A DNA stretch of 64,000 nt, taken from NCBI RefSeq assembly GCF_019754935.1, contig NZ_JAGSOA010000001.1, positions 434,001 to 498,000 on the forward strand. Direction: 5' to 3'. Numbering within the stretch: the first letter of the stretch is position 1; each line of letters opens with the position of its first letter. The DNA is from Corynebacterium parakroppenstedtii (GTDB lineage: Bacteria > Actinomycetota > Actinomycetes > Mycobacteriales > Mycobacteriaceae). The notes below the pieces were generated by a model. It ran no database searches and was not told the DNA's origin. It was given only the letters and a program-made list of their open reading frames with translations. This document shows positions 35,340 through 45,736 of this stretch, in pieces. The translations under genes and the position numbers were made by a program.

Positions 35340-36124
35340 GTTCGACTCCGTCCGGCGAGCACACCCCAGGCTCTCACCCACGCCCACACCACGCACGACC
35401 AGGTCAGGGTGCGGGCCGACAGGCATCTCGCCCTGCGGCATCCTCACCCCGCACACAGAAGGATAAGATCAGGACAACGACGACCATCCGTCCCGACAGA
35501 ATGAACCTCATCGGGGCGATCGTCATGTTCCTGATCTTCCTCATTTTCGTGGGCTATAAACCCGCCTACCTCTTCTGGGTGCTGATCTTCCCTATCCTCT
35601 TCGCCGTGTGGGTTCTCCGTGCTCGTACTGAGATCTCACCGACGGGTATTACCGCGCGGTATCTTTTCCGCTCCAGCCGAACACTATCCTGGGATGACTT
35701 CTCCGGTATTCAGTTCAGCCGTGGCGGACGAGCCTTTGCTGTGCCGAATGGGCCGGGTCACGGGGCGACTGATCAGCCTGCGGAGCGCGGACGCACAAGC
35801 CGGTCCAGGCAAAAACGCGATACCATCGCATTACCTGGAGTGACGTTTAATAACCTTCCGAAGCTTGCCAAGGCCTCCGGCGGACTCATCCCTGACCCTG
35901 TTACGCCGGGGCGAAACCGCGATGATGACGAGTTGACCACCGTCAATCGCGACGGGTACGCCGTCGTCAAGACCCGTGAGGAGGCGACGAAGGAGCACAA
36001 TGCCAAACTCATCGCCGCCGAGATGGAACGACGACGCGCCGCCCAGCACTCCACATCCGACGAAACCTCGGAGACAAGCCACCGCGACCAGTCAGACACA
36101 CCGGAAAAACCTGACCAGGATTAG
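35336..36124 (+). CDS. PH-domain membrane protein (CFP-6-like)
   Basis: This 262-residue protein has a Pro/His/Arg-rich N-terminus. Two close membrane helices at ~57-97 ([20 protein letters not shown] and [18 protein letters not shown]) are followed by a bacterial PH-like domain ([60 protein letters not shown]). The tail is charged and ends in Asp/Glu/Ser/Thr residues. The same family (low-molecular-weight antigen 6 of mycobacteria) lies between yggB and ilvD in C. glutamicum. It probably works at the membrane; the function is unknown. The ATG at 35336 overlaps the mscCG stop, so translation is coupled. Confidence 0.8.
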   Translation: MSSTPSGEHTPGSHPRPHHARPGQGAGRQASRPAASSPRTQKDKIRTTTTIRPDRMNLIGAIVMFLIFLIFVGYKPAYLFWVLIFPILFAVWVLRARTEISPTGITARYLFRSSRTLSWDDFSGIQFSRGGRAFAVPNGPGHGATDQPAERGRTSRSRQKRDTIALPGVTFNNLPKLAKASGGLIPDPVTPGRNRDDDELTTVNRDGYAVVKTREEATKEHNAKLIAAEMERRRAAQHSTSDETSETSHRDQSDTPEKPDQD

Positions 36125-36174
36125 CAGCGGCTGCCGACCATTCCAGACATCACACTGTTGAGGAGCCAACCCCC

Positions 36175-38025
36175 ATGATCCCCCTACGATCGTCGGTCAC
36201 TACCCAAGGCCGCAACGCCGCTGGAGCCCGCGCGCTATGGCGAGCGGCCGGCTTAAAAGATGGCGACTTTAACAAGCCCATCATCGCCATCGCGAACTCC
36301 TACACGCAGTTCGTTCCCGGCCATGTGCATCTCAAGGACGTCGGGGACATTGTCGCTGGTGCCATCCGTGAAGCCGGCGGCGTTCCGCGAGAGTTCAACA
36401 CCATTGCCGTCGACGATGGAATCGCCATGGGCCACGGCGGGATGCTCTACTCACTCCCCTCCCGCGAAATCATCTCCGATTCCGTGGAATATATGGTCAA
36501 TGCGCACGCCGCGGACGCAATTGTCTGCATTTCCAACTGTGACAAGATCACGCCGGGAATGCTCAATGCGGCCATGCGGCTTAACATTCCCGCCATCTTC
36601 GTGTCCGGTGGCCCCATGGAGGCAGGAAAAGCTGTCGTCGTCGACGGAGTTGCGCATACTCCAACCGACCTCATTACAGCGATATCGGCGTCGGCAAACG
36701 ATAATGTCGACGACCGCGGGCTCTCTATCGTCGAAAATTCGGCGTGCCCGACCTGTGGATCGTGTTCAGGAATGTTTACCGCGAACTCGATGAACAGCTT
36801 GACGGAGGCGCTCGGGCTGTCACTCCCCGGTAATGGCTCCACTCTGGCTACTCATGCGGCCCGGCGCGCGCTCTTTGAGAACGCCGGGCGGATGATCGTT
36901 GATATGTGCCAGCGTTACTACAACCATGACGACGATAGTGTCCTCCCACGTAAGGTGGCCAATAAACATGCCTTCGATAACGCCATGACCCTCGACATGG
37001 CGATGGGTGGATCCACGAACACTGTTCTGCATATTCTTGCCGCGGCGCAAGAGGGCGACATCGATTTTGATCTTACCGACATCGACCGTCTGTCTAGGGA
37101 AGTTCCTTGTCTGTCCAAGGTCGCGCCGAATTCCAATTACCACATGGAAGACGTCCATCGTGCGGGTGGAATCCCTGCGATCCTCGGCGAGCTCAATCGC
37201 GCGGGGCTACTCCACGACGATGTGCACGCGGTTCATGCGCAGTCTCTGTCGGACTGGTTAGCGACCTGGGATATTCGCACGGATAACCCCACACAAATTG
37301 CTTTGGATTTGTTCCATGCTGCCCCAGGTGGCGTGCGAACAACGGTCCCATTCTCCACGGATAATAAGTGGGACGAACTTGACACGGACTCCGAAAACGG
37401 GTGCATCCGCGACGTGGGCCACGCTTATACCGCCGATGGTGGGCTGGTTATTCTGCGCGGGAACCTCGCTGAGGACGGAGCGGTCATTAAGGCTGCCGGA
37501 ATTGATGAGTCGCTATGGCACTTCTCTGGGCCTGCCCACGTGTTGGAGTCACAAGAGGATGCCGTTAACGCTATTTTGAACAAGCAGATCAAACCCGGCG
37601 AGGTCGTCGTCATCCGGTATGAGGGCCCCGCCGGTGGTCCTGGGATGCAAGAAATGCTACATCCTACCGCGTTCTTGAAAGGCGCTGGCTTAGGAACCCA
37701 GTGCGCGCTGATCACGGATGGGCGCTTCTCGGGTGGCTCATCAGGTATTTCTGTTGGACATATTTCACCCGAGGCAGCACATGGTGGCTTGATTGGTCTT
37801 ATTCACGACGGTGACACCATTACTATCGACGTCCACAAGCGCCAGCTCACCCTTGACGTGCCCGAGGACGTGTTGGCGGAGCGTCGTGAGAAGATGAACG
37901 CCTCTGAGCACCCGTGGCGTCCTCTCAACCGTCAACGTCGGGTGAGCAAGGCACTCCAGGCGTACGCGTCGATGGCAACCAGCGCTGATACAGGTGCTGT
38001 TCGGAAAGTCAACGACCGCCGGTAG
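36175..38025 (+). CDS. ilvD: Dihydroxy-acid dehydratase
   Basis: A 616-residue iron-sulfur dehydratase, the third common step of valine and isoleucine synthesis. The cluster cysteines are in [12 protein letters not shown] and [20 protein letters not shown]. Other conserved blocks are [80 protein letters not shown] and [20 protein letters not shown]. The ATG at 36175 lies 50 bases after the PH-domain gene and follows GAGGAGCC. Normal length, no defect. Third gene of the mscCG-PH-ilvD unit, so branched-chain synthesis and glutamate/osmotic release are transcriptionally linked in this arrangement. Confidence 0.96.
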   Translation: MIPLRSSVTTQGRNAAGARALWRAAGLKDGDFNKPIIAIANSYTQFVPGHVHLKDVGDIVAGAIREAGGVPREFNTIAVDDGIAMGHGGMLYSLPSREIISDSVEYMVNAHAADAIVCISNCDKITPGMLNAAMRLNIPAIFVSGGPMEAGKAVVVDGVAHTPTDLITAISASANDNVDDRGLSIVENSACPTCGSCSGMFTANSMNSLTEALGLSLPGNGSTLATHAARRALFENAGRMIVDMCQRYYNHDDDSVLPRKVANKHAFDNAMTLDMAMGGSTNTVLHILAAAQEGDIDFDLTDIDRLSREVPCLSKVAPNSNYHMEDVHRAGGIPAILGELNRAGLLHDDVHAVHAQSLSDWLATWDIRTDNPTQIALDLFHAAPGGVRTTVPFSTDNKWDELDTDSENGCIRDVGHAYTADGGLVILRGNLAEDGAVIKAAGIDESLWHFSGPAHVLESQEDAVNAILNKQIKPGEVVVIRYEGPAGGPGMQEMLHPTAFLKGAGLGTQCALITDGRFSGGSSGISVGHISPEAAHGGLIGLIHDGDTITIDVHKRQLTLDVPEDVLAERREKMNASEHPWRPLNRQRRVSKALQAYASMATSADTGAVRKVNDRR

Positions 38026-38062
38026 TCCCCGGTTTCGAGTTTGCCATCATGCGCAACACGAA

Positions 38063-38108
38063 CGGCCCCTCTGGGATCAACGGTCAGGGTTGAACCTGCG
38101 AGGGGCCG
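38063..38108. terminator. Terminator hairpin between convergent ilvD and DoxX-like gene
   Basis: CGGCCCCTC at 38063-38071 and GAGGGGCCG at 38100-38108 form a perfect 9-bp stem; part of the loop (GATCAACGG/CAGGGTTGAAC) can pair further. It lies 38 bases after ilvD and 11 before the end of the convergent gene, so it may act in both directions. T runs are weak on both sides. Confidence 0.6.
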
Positions 38109-38118
38109 ACTTTATGGG

Positions 38119-39765
38119 TTAGTTAAACGGGTTTGACTGGGCGACGACGACCCACACCGCTGCTCCCGCGAGCAATCCAATAATCGTGCTGAACCAGCCG
38201 CTCCCCAGCGGACGTCGAGCCCAACCGCGAGTGGCATCCACTCCCCACCTTCCGGGACCACTGAACGCCACACCGATAGATAATGCGGTGAGCAACACCC
38301 ACACCTGTACGTGCGGAGCCATGTTAAACGGCGAGAATGCGCCCGGCTGGAGGTCGATGGAGTACATGGCCATAAAGCTCGATACCGCAACCGCCATGCA
38401 GGCGCCCAGCGGTGCAAGTACGCCCAATACGAGGAACGCTCCGGCGGCAGTTTCGATGATGGGCACGGCCCAGGCTAGGAGCTCATTGCCCTTCATGAAG
38501 TAGAAGTCGTTGTGCAATCCATCGACGCCGGAGCTGCCTCCTAGCTCGAAGAGGGTTCGGACACCGTAAAAGAGCAGCATCGCTCCCAGAGCCAGGCGAA
38601 TGAGGAAGAGCCCGAAGTCGGTAGTTCCCCGGCGCGGGTCCTCATCCTCATAGATCTCGTCGTCGACGTCGACGTCACCAGTGCTATCGACCGGGCGGTC
38701 GTCGTCCTCTCCCAATGGGACAGCACCATCTCTATATTCACCGGCGACGCCATCGCTCGCCACGAGACCGGCAGCCACCCTGTCACCCTGACGGTCGTCG
38801 GAATAGTGAGCTCTATCAACGTGGTCACGGTCATAAGCGCCTGATGTCGGCATATCGACGCGTGTCTCGTTGATCTGCTCATCAGGTCGATCGACGTATG
38901 TGTCGTGGGGCGCGTAGCGCGACGCGGATTCCGGGGATGCACTCCTGTCGGCCGAAGCCGGGGTTGCCGACGCAGGTTCTTCCTCATCCATGGTGGCCAT
39001 ATTTAAATCTGACACCGGAGCGTTAGCGAAAACGGCATCCTCGTCCGACGTTGACCGCGCACCGGGAATATCCTCAGGCTGATCGAACAACGGATCATGA
39101 GTCTTCGCTTCCTGAGACTGCTCACGAGGTGTAATCACCTGTGGTGCGGCCCGTCCCGTCAAGGAATAAATGTCACGCCGTCCCCGTGGACGCTGCTCAA
39201 CGACAGTGAGTTCGTCGGCTGCAAAATCTTCATCAGATGGCACTTCAGATTCTGGTTCACTACTAGCGACGTCGTGAGGCACATCGTGAGCTGTGACACG
39301 CTCAGGTTCGCCGGCCCCGCGATTATCTGCGTGATCATCCCTAGGATCATCATTGCCGGCACGAGTCTCCGATTCCGCAGGGGTAGCCGCAGAGCTAGCC
39401 GAACTAGCAGGCTTGACCGGCCGTGATCCGGCCACCGTCGGAATGTCGTCTAAATCATCCATTGCCTGAAGATCGTCTAGATCACGGGAATCACTCGCGT
39501 TGGATGACCCGCGTGACTTCTCATCCCACGGATCCAGCCCACGATGATCTATCGCCCCATATGACAATGACGGTGCAGACTTCTCCTGCACTTCGTGGGA
39601 CTCCCCTTCTGCCGACGCAGTTTCACGTGCGGCATCGGCGCTATTCCCCGTCGATGTGGACGTATCAGATGTGGGCACATCGATCTCGTCCCGGGATTCG
39701 CGGTCAGGGATAGGGGTATCAGCTGTAGGGCCACTAGGTTTATTGCGGGACTTTCTTCCGAACAT
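38119..39765 (-). CDS. DoxX-like membrane protein with a long acidic disordered N-terminus
   Basis: This 548-residue protein is in two parts. Residues ~1-370 are very rich in Asp, Glu, Ser and Pro with no hydrophobic segment (RNKPSGPTADTPIPDRESRD, DDLDDIPTVAGSRPVKPASS). Residues ~376-548 form four membrane helices of the DoxX type: FGLFLIRLALGAMLLFYGVR, WAVPIIETAAGAFLVLGVLA, AVSSFMAMYSIDLQPG, then a final helix FSTIIGLLAGAAVWVVVAQ. DoxX proteins are small membrane proteins linked to quinone or thiosulfate redox and to oxidative stress; the role here is unproven. The cytosolic acidic domain is far longer than in most family members. ATG at 39765. It is last in a run of five minus-strand genes (YkvI-gatB cluster). 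Confidence 0.72.
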   Translation of the reverse strand: MFGRKSRNKPSGPTADTPIPDRESRDEIDVPTSDTSTSTGNSADAARETASAEGESHEVQEKSAPSLSYGAIDHRGLDPWDEKSRGSSNASDSRDLDDLQAMDDLDDIPTVAGSRPVKPASSASSAATPAESETRAGNDDPRDDHADNRGAGEPERVTAHDVPHDVASSEPESEVPSDEDFAADELTVVEQRPRGRRDIYSLTGRAAPQVITPREQSQEAKTHDPLFDQPEDIPGARSTSDEDAVFANAPVSDLNMATMDEEEPASATPASADRSASPESASRYAPHDTYVDRPDEQINETRVDMPTSGAYDRDHVDRAHYSDDRQGDRVAAGLVASDGVAGEYRDGAVPLGEDDDRPVDSTGDVDVDDEIYEDEDPRRGTTDFGLFLIRLALGAMLLFYGVRTLFELGGSSGVDGLHNDFYFMKGNELLAWAVPIIETAAGAFLVLGVLAPLGACMAVAVSSFMAMYSIDLQPGAFSPFNMAPHVQVWVLLTALSIGVAFSGPGRWGVDATRGWARRPLGSGWFSTIIGLLAGAAVWVVVAQSNPFN

Positions 39766-39875
39766 AACCCCACTTTAAAGGTGAACAGTGACACAACGCA
39801 GATAATTTACGTGGTGTGTCGATTAATATCCTTACAACCAGGGCAAATAGTGTTTGAGGCAGTCTCCGTTATCAA

Positions 39876-41228
39876 CTACTCAGACGTGGACGCTGGCACA
39901 CTTCCCGGCCGACCACCGGAGTTATCGGTTGATTTACCTTCTCCAGATGCTCCCCCATCACCCGACGTGTTCTCGTGTGAGGAAGCGTCGTGTGAGTCAT
40001 CATCTGACTCCTCATCGAGCTCTTTCCTCACTGCTTCCCTCAGCTCCGCATTTTCAATATTTGACGCCCTGACAAGGTGGCGTAATTGTCGACGCTGCTT
40101 TGAGGTAAAGCGCTTCTTCGGATTGTCACGGCGCTCGACTAATTCGCTAATTCGATCACGACGTTCAGCCTCATCCTCAATGCGAGAATGCCCGCGGAAC
40201 CAGGCAATCAACAACACAATAATAAGGAAAACGCCCAGGTAACCTAAGGCAGGATATACCGTCGCAATTAAGGATTTGAACCCCAGAAAGCTCAAAACAA
40301 ATCCCGCCAATGTCGTGCCAATGAAAATAATGCGGAACTTGTCGGGACGCTTGGCCGATAGGCGTCGTCCCAATGAGTAAAACATTCCAATCGCGGTATT
40401 AAAGATCATGCCGTAAATAACCACGGCCATGACCCAACCAAGGCCGCCGTTGATGTTATCCACCAGGGAAAGCATGGGTAATGCGTCATCTTTAACCGTC
40501 GCCGTGGAGCACAATAAAGCAACTGCTGAAATGGTGAGCAAAATACCGAAGGTAAGGCCTCCGAAGAAGCCTCCCCACCCCGCCTCACGCGGGTACAGGT
40601 GAGAACCGCCAATAACAATGGCCATGGATACCGACAGAATTAATGACAGGCCCACATAGTTCAGACTCGACAACGCAAAGTTCGGGAAGCTATTGGGAAT
40701 TGATGAGGCTACCTCACTGAGGTGCCCCCAAGAATCACTGCGATCAACGAAGGAATAGATCGACGCGGCGACAACAAAAACGATGATAAATGGCGTAATA
40801 CCGCCAATGACGGCTGAAACTCTATCAACGTCCAACATGCCGGCTGCTAAAACGAGAACCAGCATGATGACCGAACCAGCCCACACTGGCCACCCCAGCT
40901 GCTGTTTGAGGTTCTCCCCCGCACCCGCGAACATCACGAATCCAATACAAAACAGCGTGGCAATAATGGCGAGATCGAGAAACTTGGATACCCAGGTGGG
41001 CAATGAGCCGGACAATACTTCATTGTGCTCATCAGCCATGTAATAGCTGCCCAGTTGCAGCACCGTGTACCCTGTTGCCGCCATGATCACCGAGGCAAGA
41101 ATCGCACCCAGAATTCCCCACGTTCCGTAGGACACGAAATACTGCTGGATCTCCTGCCCCGACGCGAAACCCGCACCAACAATTAATCCAACAAAGGACA
41201 ACGCAATACTTATTGTGCGTTTAACCAC
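39876..41228 (-). CDS. YkvI-family membrane protein, paralogue 2
   Basis: A 450-residue protein with ~10-11 hydrophobic helices. VKRTISIALSFVGLIVGAGF then ASGQEIQQYFVSYG is the family N-terminus. AIVIGGSHLYPREAGWGGFF lies in a conserved re-entrant-looking loop shared by all four copies. The cytosolic tail has the shared motif KKRFTSKQRRQLRHLVRASN at ~370-390, then an acidic Ser/Asp/Gly-rich end. GTG at 41228. It lies 57 bases after paralogue 3 on the same strand. Transport of a small solute is an inference; no biochemical role is known to me. Confidence 0.82.
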   Translation of the reverse strand: MVKRTISIALSFVGLIVGAGFASGQEIQQYFVSYGTWGILGAILASVIMAATGYTVLQLGSYYMADEHNEVLSGSLPTWVSKFLDLAIIATLFCIGFVMFAGAGENLKQQLGWPVWAGSVIMLVLVLAAGMLDVDRVSAVIGGITPFIIVFVVAASIYSFVDRSDSWGHLSEVASSIPNSFPNFALSSLNYVGLSLILSVSMAIVIGGSHLYPREAGWGGFFGGLTFGILLTISAVALLCSTATVKDDALPMLSLVDNINGGLGWVMAVVIYGMIFNTAIGMFYSLGRRLSAKRPDKFRIIFIGTTLAGFVLSFLGFKSLIATVYPALGYLGVFLIIVLLIAWFRGHSRIEDEAERRDRISELVERRDNPKKRFTSKQRRQLRHLVRASNIENAELREAVRKELDEESDDDSHDASSHENTSGDGGASGEGKSTDNSGGRPGSVPASTSE

Positions 41229-41285
41229 TGATCTAACTTTCTATCTATTCCGAATGTAACGATCGACTGCTATTCCCGATGCCCA

Positions 41286-42638
41286 CTAGTTCACCGGGGT
41301 GCTTGACACCGTGGAACTTGAGCCAGTATCTCCCCCAGCGCTAGTACCTCCGCCCGCGCTGTCCTTCGCATCCGGCTCATCGATCTCTTCGGGTTCAGGA
41401 GCCTCATCAGACTTGGTATCACTCGTCACGTCGTCGCGAATAAGTTTCCGAAGATCGTCATCGTCCAGGTTCGAGTCCCCGATCAGGTGCCGGAGCCGAC
41501 GAGCTTGTTTCGAGGTAAACCGCACATTCGGATCGAGCTTGCGCTCAGCAAGTTCGCGAGCCTCTTGGCGACGGCCTCCTTCGTCATGCATCGCAGTCCG
41601 TCCCCGGAACCAAGCAATGAACAGCAACGCGATGAGCACGAACCCGACATAGCCCATGATCGGGTAAACGCTGGACAGCAACGTCTTGAATCCGAAGAAG
41701 CTGACGGCAAAGCCGATCACGGTGACGACCGTGAACACGATCCGGAATTTCTCCGGGTGACGTGCGGTCAAACGACGTCCCAAGGAATAGAACAGGCCCA
41801 AGCAGGTGTTAAAGATCATCCCGTAGATGATCAGGGACATGATCACACCTAAGGCGGGGTGAATGTCGTCAACCAGCGTCAACATGGGCAGGTCGGACCC
41901 CTGAACGGTTTTGATCTTCAGGAAGAGCGACAAGGTGCTGATGATGAGCAGCACACCGAACGTGATGCCTCCCACGAGCCCACCGAGGCCGGCTTCACGC
42001 GGGTAAAGGTGAGAGCCACCAATAACAATGGCCATCGCCACATTGACCATAAGGACCAGGCCCGCGTAGTTAAGAGCACTGATCCACCAGTTTGGAAGAT
42101 TGGTATCGACGTTCTGGGTAAGTGGTTCGAGATTCGACAGGCTTCCGTCAGTGTGCGTGTACGCCCATATCGCCGCGCCGACGAGGGCGACCACGATGAA
42201 TGGTGTGATGGCGCCGATCACTGTGCTGACGCGATCGGCATCAAGCATTCCTGCGGCCAACACGAGAACCAGCAGAATCGCAGACCCCACCCACGATGGA
42301 ATTCCGAACTGTTGGTTGAGGTTAGAGCCGCCCCCGGCCAGCATCACGAAGCCCACGGAAAACAGCGTGAACACAATGCCGATATCCAAAACCCATGACA
42401 CCGTTTTTGTGCCGATGGTGCGTAAGACACCAGCATGCTCATCAGCTTGGAAATAGCTTCCTAGCTGCAACACAATCATTCCGGCAGCGGACATCAGGAC
42501 CGCTACGACAACAGCCCCCCAGATCCCCATTTTTCCGAAGGCCACGAAATACTGGAGCACTTCCTGGCCAGATGAAAAGCCGGCGCCGACGATAAGGCCA
42601 ACAACCGACATAGCAACAGCAATTGTTCTTTTGAACAT
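41286..42638 (-). CDS. YkvI-family membrane protein, paralogue 3
   Basis: Another 450-residue family member beginning MFKRTIAVAMSVVGLIVGAG then FSSGQEVLQYFVAFGKMG. The central loop AIVIGGSHLYPREAGLGGLV and the tail motif DPNVRFTSKQARRLRHLIGD match paralogue 2 closely. The last ~55 residues are acidic and then Gly/Ser/Thr-rich. ATG at 42638 with GAGG six bases upstream, and that site is buried in an inverted repeat (see the adjacent feature). It follows gatB by 84 bases on the same strand. Function unknown; the clustering suggests recent duplication. Confidence 0.83.
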   Translation of the reverse strand: MFKRTIAVAMSVVGLIVGAGFSSGQEVLQYFVAFGKMGIWGAVVVAVLMSAAGMIVLQLGSYFQADEHAGVLRTIGTKTVSWVLDIGIVFTLFSVGFVMLAGGGSNLNQQFGIPSWVGSAILLVLVLAAGMLDADRVSTVIGAITPFIVVALVGAAIWAYTHTDGSLSNLEPLTQNVDTNLPNWWISALNYAGLVLMVNVAMAIVIGGSHLYPREAGLGGLVGGITFGVLLIISTLSLFLKIKTVQGSDLPMLTLVDDIHPALGVIMSLIIYGMIFNTCLGLFYSLGRRLTARHPEKFRIVFTVVTVIGFAVSFFGFKTLLSSVYPIMGYVGFVLIALLFIAWFRGRTAMHDEGGRRQEARELAERKLDPNVRFTSKQARRLRHLIGDSNLDDDDLRKLIRDDVTSDTKSDEAPEPEEIDEPDAKDSAGGGTSAGGDTGSSSTVSSTPVN

Positions 42639-42684
42639 CGAATCCTCAAGAAAGGGTTGATTAGCTTTCTATTGAGGAATCATA
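42639..42684 (-). promoter_or_regulatory. Shine-Dalgarno-sequestering hairpin before YkvI paralogue 3
   Basis: In the minus-strand message CCTCAA (42674-42679 region) pairs with TTGAGG, which contains the Shine-Dalgarno of paralogue 3. GAAAG pairs with CTTTC inside, around a ten-base loop, and a UA bulge separates the two stems. A stable stem here would hide the ribosome-binding site and start, as in RNA thermometers or protein-relieved translational switches. Confidence 0.55.
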
Positions 42685-42722
42685 CCGGGCGAGGGGCTAT
42701 AACTAATAGTTAGTACAGCGTC

Positions 42723-44282
42723 CTAACTGCATTTGGCCACAATGAGCTGCTGAACACGAGCCGGATCAGCCTTGCCACGGGTCGCCTTCATTACTGCACC
42801 AACGATCGCGCCCGCTGCCTTCGTCTTCCCGCCCTTGATCTTCTCGACAATGTCGGGGTTAGCCGCCAAAGCCTCATCGACAGCTTTCTCGAGGGCGCCG
42901 TCGTCGCGGACAACTTCAAGCCCACGGTCCTTCACGACATTATCGACGACGGCCGGGCTTTCGGGATCATCAACATTTTCCTTACCCTCACCGGCGAGGA
43001 CGCCATCGATAGCAGAGCGAGCCAGCTTATTTGTCAGCTTCCCCTCGCCGACGAGCCCCGCCACACGAGCAACCTGGCGAGGGCTAATGGGCAGCGCATC
43101 CAGCTCTACTTCCTGCTCATTCGCCTTTTGCGCCAGGTAGGAAACCCACCACGAACGCGCCTCAGTTGGCGTAGCGCCGGCTTCGACCGTGTCAGCCACG
43201 AGATCCAAGGCGCCCGCGTTCACGAGATCGCGGAGCTCCTCGTCGGAAAGCTTCCATTCCTTCTGGATCCGAGCACGGCGCACCCACGGAAGCTCAGGCA
43301 ACGTCGCACGGATTTCCTCGACCCATTCAGATGGAGCAACGACGGGTGGTAAGTCAGGGTCGTTAAAGTAGCGGTAATCCGCCATCGTTTCTTTCGGACG
43401 GCCCTTCGACGTCGTGCCGTCGGTCTCCTGATAGTGCCGTGTCTCCTGGACAATCTCGACGCCGTGCTTCAGGCACTGAGCCTGACGCTGCATCTCGAAC
43501 CGCACAGCCTGTTCCACTGAGCGCAACGAATTGATGTTCTTCGTCTCCGTGCGGGTACCGAATTCTTCCGTACCGATTGGGCGCAAGGACAGGTTCGAGT
43601 CAACACGCATCGAACCCTGGTCCATGCGGGCGTCCGAAACCTTGAGAGCTTTCATAAGATCACGCACGGCCGTGACATAAGCACGAGCCACTTCCGGCGC
43701 GCGTTCACCCGCACCCACGATGGGCTTGGTCACGATCTCGATCAGCGGCACACCAGCGCGGTTAGCGTCGACAAGGGACTTTGTTGCGCCAGCGATGCGA
43801 CCACCCTGCCCACCGATGTGGGTCAACTTACAGGTGTCTTCCTCCATATGGGCGCGCTCAATCTCCACGCGGAACGTCGAACCATCATCGAGCTGAACAT
43901 CCAAATAGCCGTCGTACGCGATCGGCTCGTCGTACTGGCTGATCTGGTAATTCTTCGGCTGGTCCGGGTAGAAGTAATTCTTTCGCGCAAACCGCGACCG
44001 CTCGGCGATCGAGCAATTGAGGGCCAAACCAATTTTAATTGCCCATTCGACGCCCTTCTTATTCACCACGGGCAGCGCGCCCGGCAAACCTAAACAGCAC
44101 GGGTCGGCGTGGGAATTGGGGGCATCACCGAACTCAACCGAGGACGACGAAAACATCTTCGATTTCGTCGCGAGCTCAACGTGAATTTCCATTCCCATAA
44201 CGGGATCAAACTGCGCGACGACGTCCTCATAATCCATAACATCGTCGGAATAATCCTGAATCGACTGAGCGGGAGAAGTCAT
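42723..44282 (-). CDS. gatB: Aspartyl/glutamyl-tRNA amidotransferase subunit B
   Basis: A 519-residue Gat[21 protein letters not shown] opens the cradle domain. [58 protein letters not shown] and RADANRAG-like segments ([19 protein letters not shown]) are conserved. The C-terminal helical and YqeY-like tail ends [20 protein letters not shown]. With GatA and GatC it amidates Glu-tRNA-Gln (and Asp-tRNA-Asn). I chose the ATG at 44282 ([14 protein letters not shown]), closest to family length; a start 20 codons earlier is possible. It is flanked on both sides by YkvI genes and is separated from gatCA by ~7 kb; in Mycobacterium it follows pfkA directly. Confidence 0.96.
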   Translation of the reverse strand: MTSPAQSIQDYSDDVMDYEDVVAQFDPVMGMEIHVELATKSKMFSSSSVEFGDAPNSHADPCCLGLPGALPVVNKKGVEWAIKIGLALNCSIAERSRFARKNYFYPDQPKNYQISQYDEPIAYDGYLDVQLDDGSTFRVEIERAHMEEDTCKLTHIGGQGGRIAGATKSLVDANRAGVPLIEIVTKPIVGAGERAPEVARAYVTAVRDLMKALKVSDARMDQGSMRVDSNLSLRPIGTEEFGTRTETKNINSLRSVEQAVRFEMQRQAQCLKHGVEIVQETRHYQETDGTTSKGRPKETMADYRYFNDPDLPPVVAPSEWVEEIRATLPELPWVRRARIQKEWKLSDEELRDLVNAGALDLVADTVEAGATPTEARSWWVSYLAQKANEQEVELDALPISPRQVARVAGLVGEGKLTNKLARSAIDGVLAGEGKENVDDPESPAVVDNVVKDRGLEVVRDDGALEKAVDEALAANPDIVEKIKGGKTKAAGAIVGAVMKATRGKADPARVQQLIVAKCS

Positions 44283-44342
44283 AACCAACAGTGTAGCGCC
44301 AGAGTATTCAACAACTTGTAAAGGGACAACAGAGCCGAACAC

Positions 44343-45560
44343 CTACACGTCGTTGCGGTCGAGGATGTCGCGCAACACATCGTCGTCAATATTCGACTCG
44401 CCGATGAGGTGGCGGAGCTGGCGCTTCTGTTTAGAGGTGAACCGCTTGGTGGGGTCCAACTTTCGCTCAGCCAACTCATGCAGTTTCCGACGTCGGTCCC
44501 CTTCTTCCTGAATCTGGATCCGCGATTTCCTCCACGAATAAACCAACACAATCATGAGGACGACACCGACATACCCCAAGATCGGATAGACATTCGACAC
44601 CAGCGTTTTGAACCCGAAGAAGCTGATCACGAAAGCAACCAGGGCTGTCGCAACGAGCGTCGGGCGGAAGCGTTCCTCATGGTTTGCAGTCAACCGACGG
44701 GCCAGGGCGTAGAAAACGCCCAGTGCTGTATTGAAGATCATGCCGTAAATGACAATCGACATGACCCACCCGAACGGGCCGTTAAAATTCGCCGCGAGGG
44801 CCAGCATCGGAAGATCTGCGTCTTTGACGTCATCGACCTTCACGTACAGCGAGAATGCGATGACGATCAGCAAGAACCCGAAAATCAGGCCTCCGAGGCC
44901 GCCACCAATGCCGGCCTGACGCGGATAAAAATAGGAACCACCAATCACGATGGCCATGGACACACCACAAATAAGGTTGAAGCCCACATAGTTAAGCGCA
45001 GAAATCCACCAGTTCGGCAGGTTCGTGTTGATGGCCGTTGAGGACGCGTCTAAGTGACTGAAGTCAGGATGAATTCCGATCAACGTCACCAGCCCGACAA
45101 CCGTGATACAGACAATGATGAACGGAGTAATCGCTCCAATAATGGCCGAGACTTTGGAAACATCTAGCATCCCTGATACCAGGACGAGGACCAGCAGAAT
45201 CGTCGCACCCACCCACGTCGGAAGACCATATTGCTGCTTCAGGTTTGAACCCGCGCCTGCGAACATCACAAACCCTAGCGAAAACAGGGTGACCAGGATG
45301 CCGATGTCCAAAAAGATGGCCAGCAACTTGGTCGCGGAACTGTCAATGACCCTTTTGTGCTCTTGGGCTCGGTAATAGCTACCTAGGACAAAAACAGAGG
45401 TGCCGGCAATACTCATCAAAACCGCAGCGAGGACCACGCCCCACAAGCCCCAGTGTCCAAAAGCGACGAAAAACTGCAGCCCCTCCTGCCCCGAGGCTGT
45501 TCCCGCGCCAACGATCAGCCCCACAAAAGCTAAAGCGATCGAAAGCGTATTTCTGAACAT
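44343..45560 (-). CDS. YkvI-family membrane protein, paralogue 4
   Basis: A 405-residue family member: MFRNTLSIALAFVGLIVGAG then TASGQEGLQFFVAFGHWG. Central loop AIVIGGSYFYPRQAGIGGGL and tail motif DPTKRFTSKQKRQLRHLIGE are present; the tail then ends soon after, without the acidic extension of paralogues 2 and 3. The ATG at 45560 has AAGGAG seven bases upstream; the longer frame start at 45587 is not supported. It is the first gene of the minus-strand run YkvI-4, gatB, YkvI-3, YkvI-2, DoxX-like, with only 60 bases before gatB, so gatB may be cotranscribed with it. Function unknown. Confidence 0.82.
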   Translation of the reverse strand: MFRNTLSIALAFVGLIVGAGTASGQEGLQFFVAFGHWGLWGVVLAAVLMSIAGTSVFVLGSYYRAQEHKRVIDSSATKLLAIFLDIGILVTLFSLGFVMFAGAGSNLKQQYGLPTWVGATILLVLVLVSGMLDVSKVSAIIGAITPFIIVCITVVGLVTLIGIHPDFSHLDASSTAINTNLPNWWISALNYVGFNLICGVSMAIVIGGSYFYPRQAGIGGGLGGLIFGFLLIVIAFSLYVKVDDVKDADLPMLALAANFNGPFGWVMSIVIYGMIFNTALGVFYALARRLTANHEERFRPTLVATALVAFVISFFGFKTLVSNVYPILGYVGVVLMIVLVYSWRKSRIQIQEEGDRRRKLHELAERKLDPTKRFTSKQKRQLRHLIGESNIDDDVLRDILDRNDV

Positions 45561-45736
45561 GAGGAGTTCTCCTTGGAACAAGATCACCAGAGAGCCGGAA
45601 AGACTCAGCTACCACCGGGACAGGTTACTCGACTACACGGACAAAAACCGCCATTTAACACGATCGCTCGCATTTGTAACACACTATTAATGAAAAACAA
45701 TGATGGCTGTCACAGCGGTTCCATAAGGTAAAAAGA

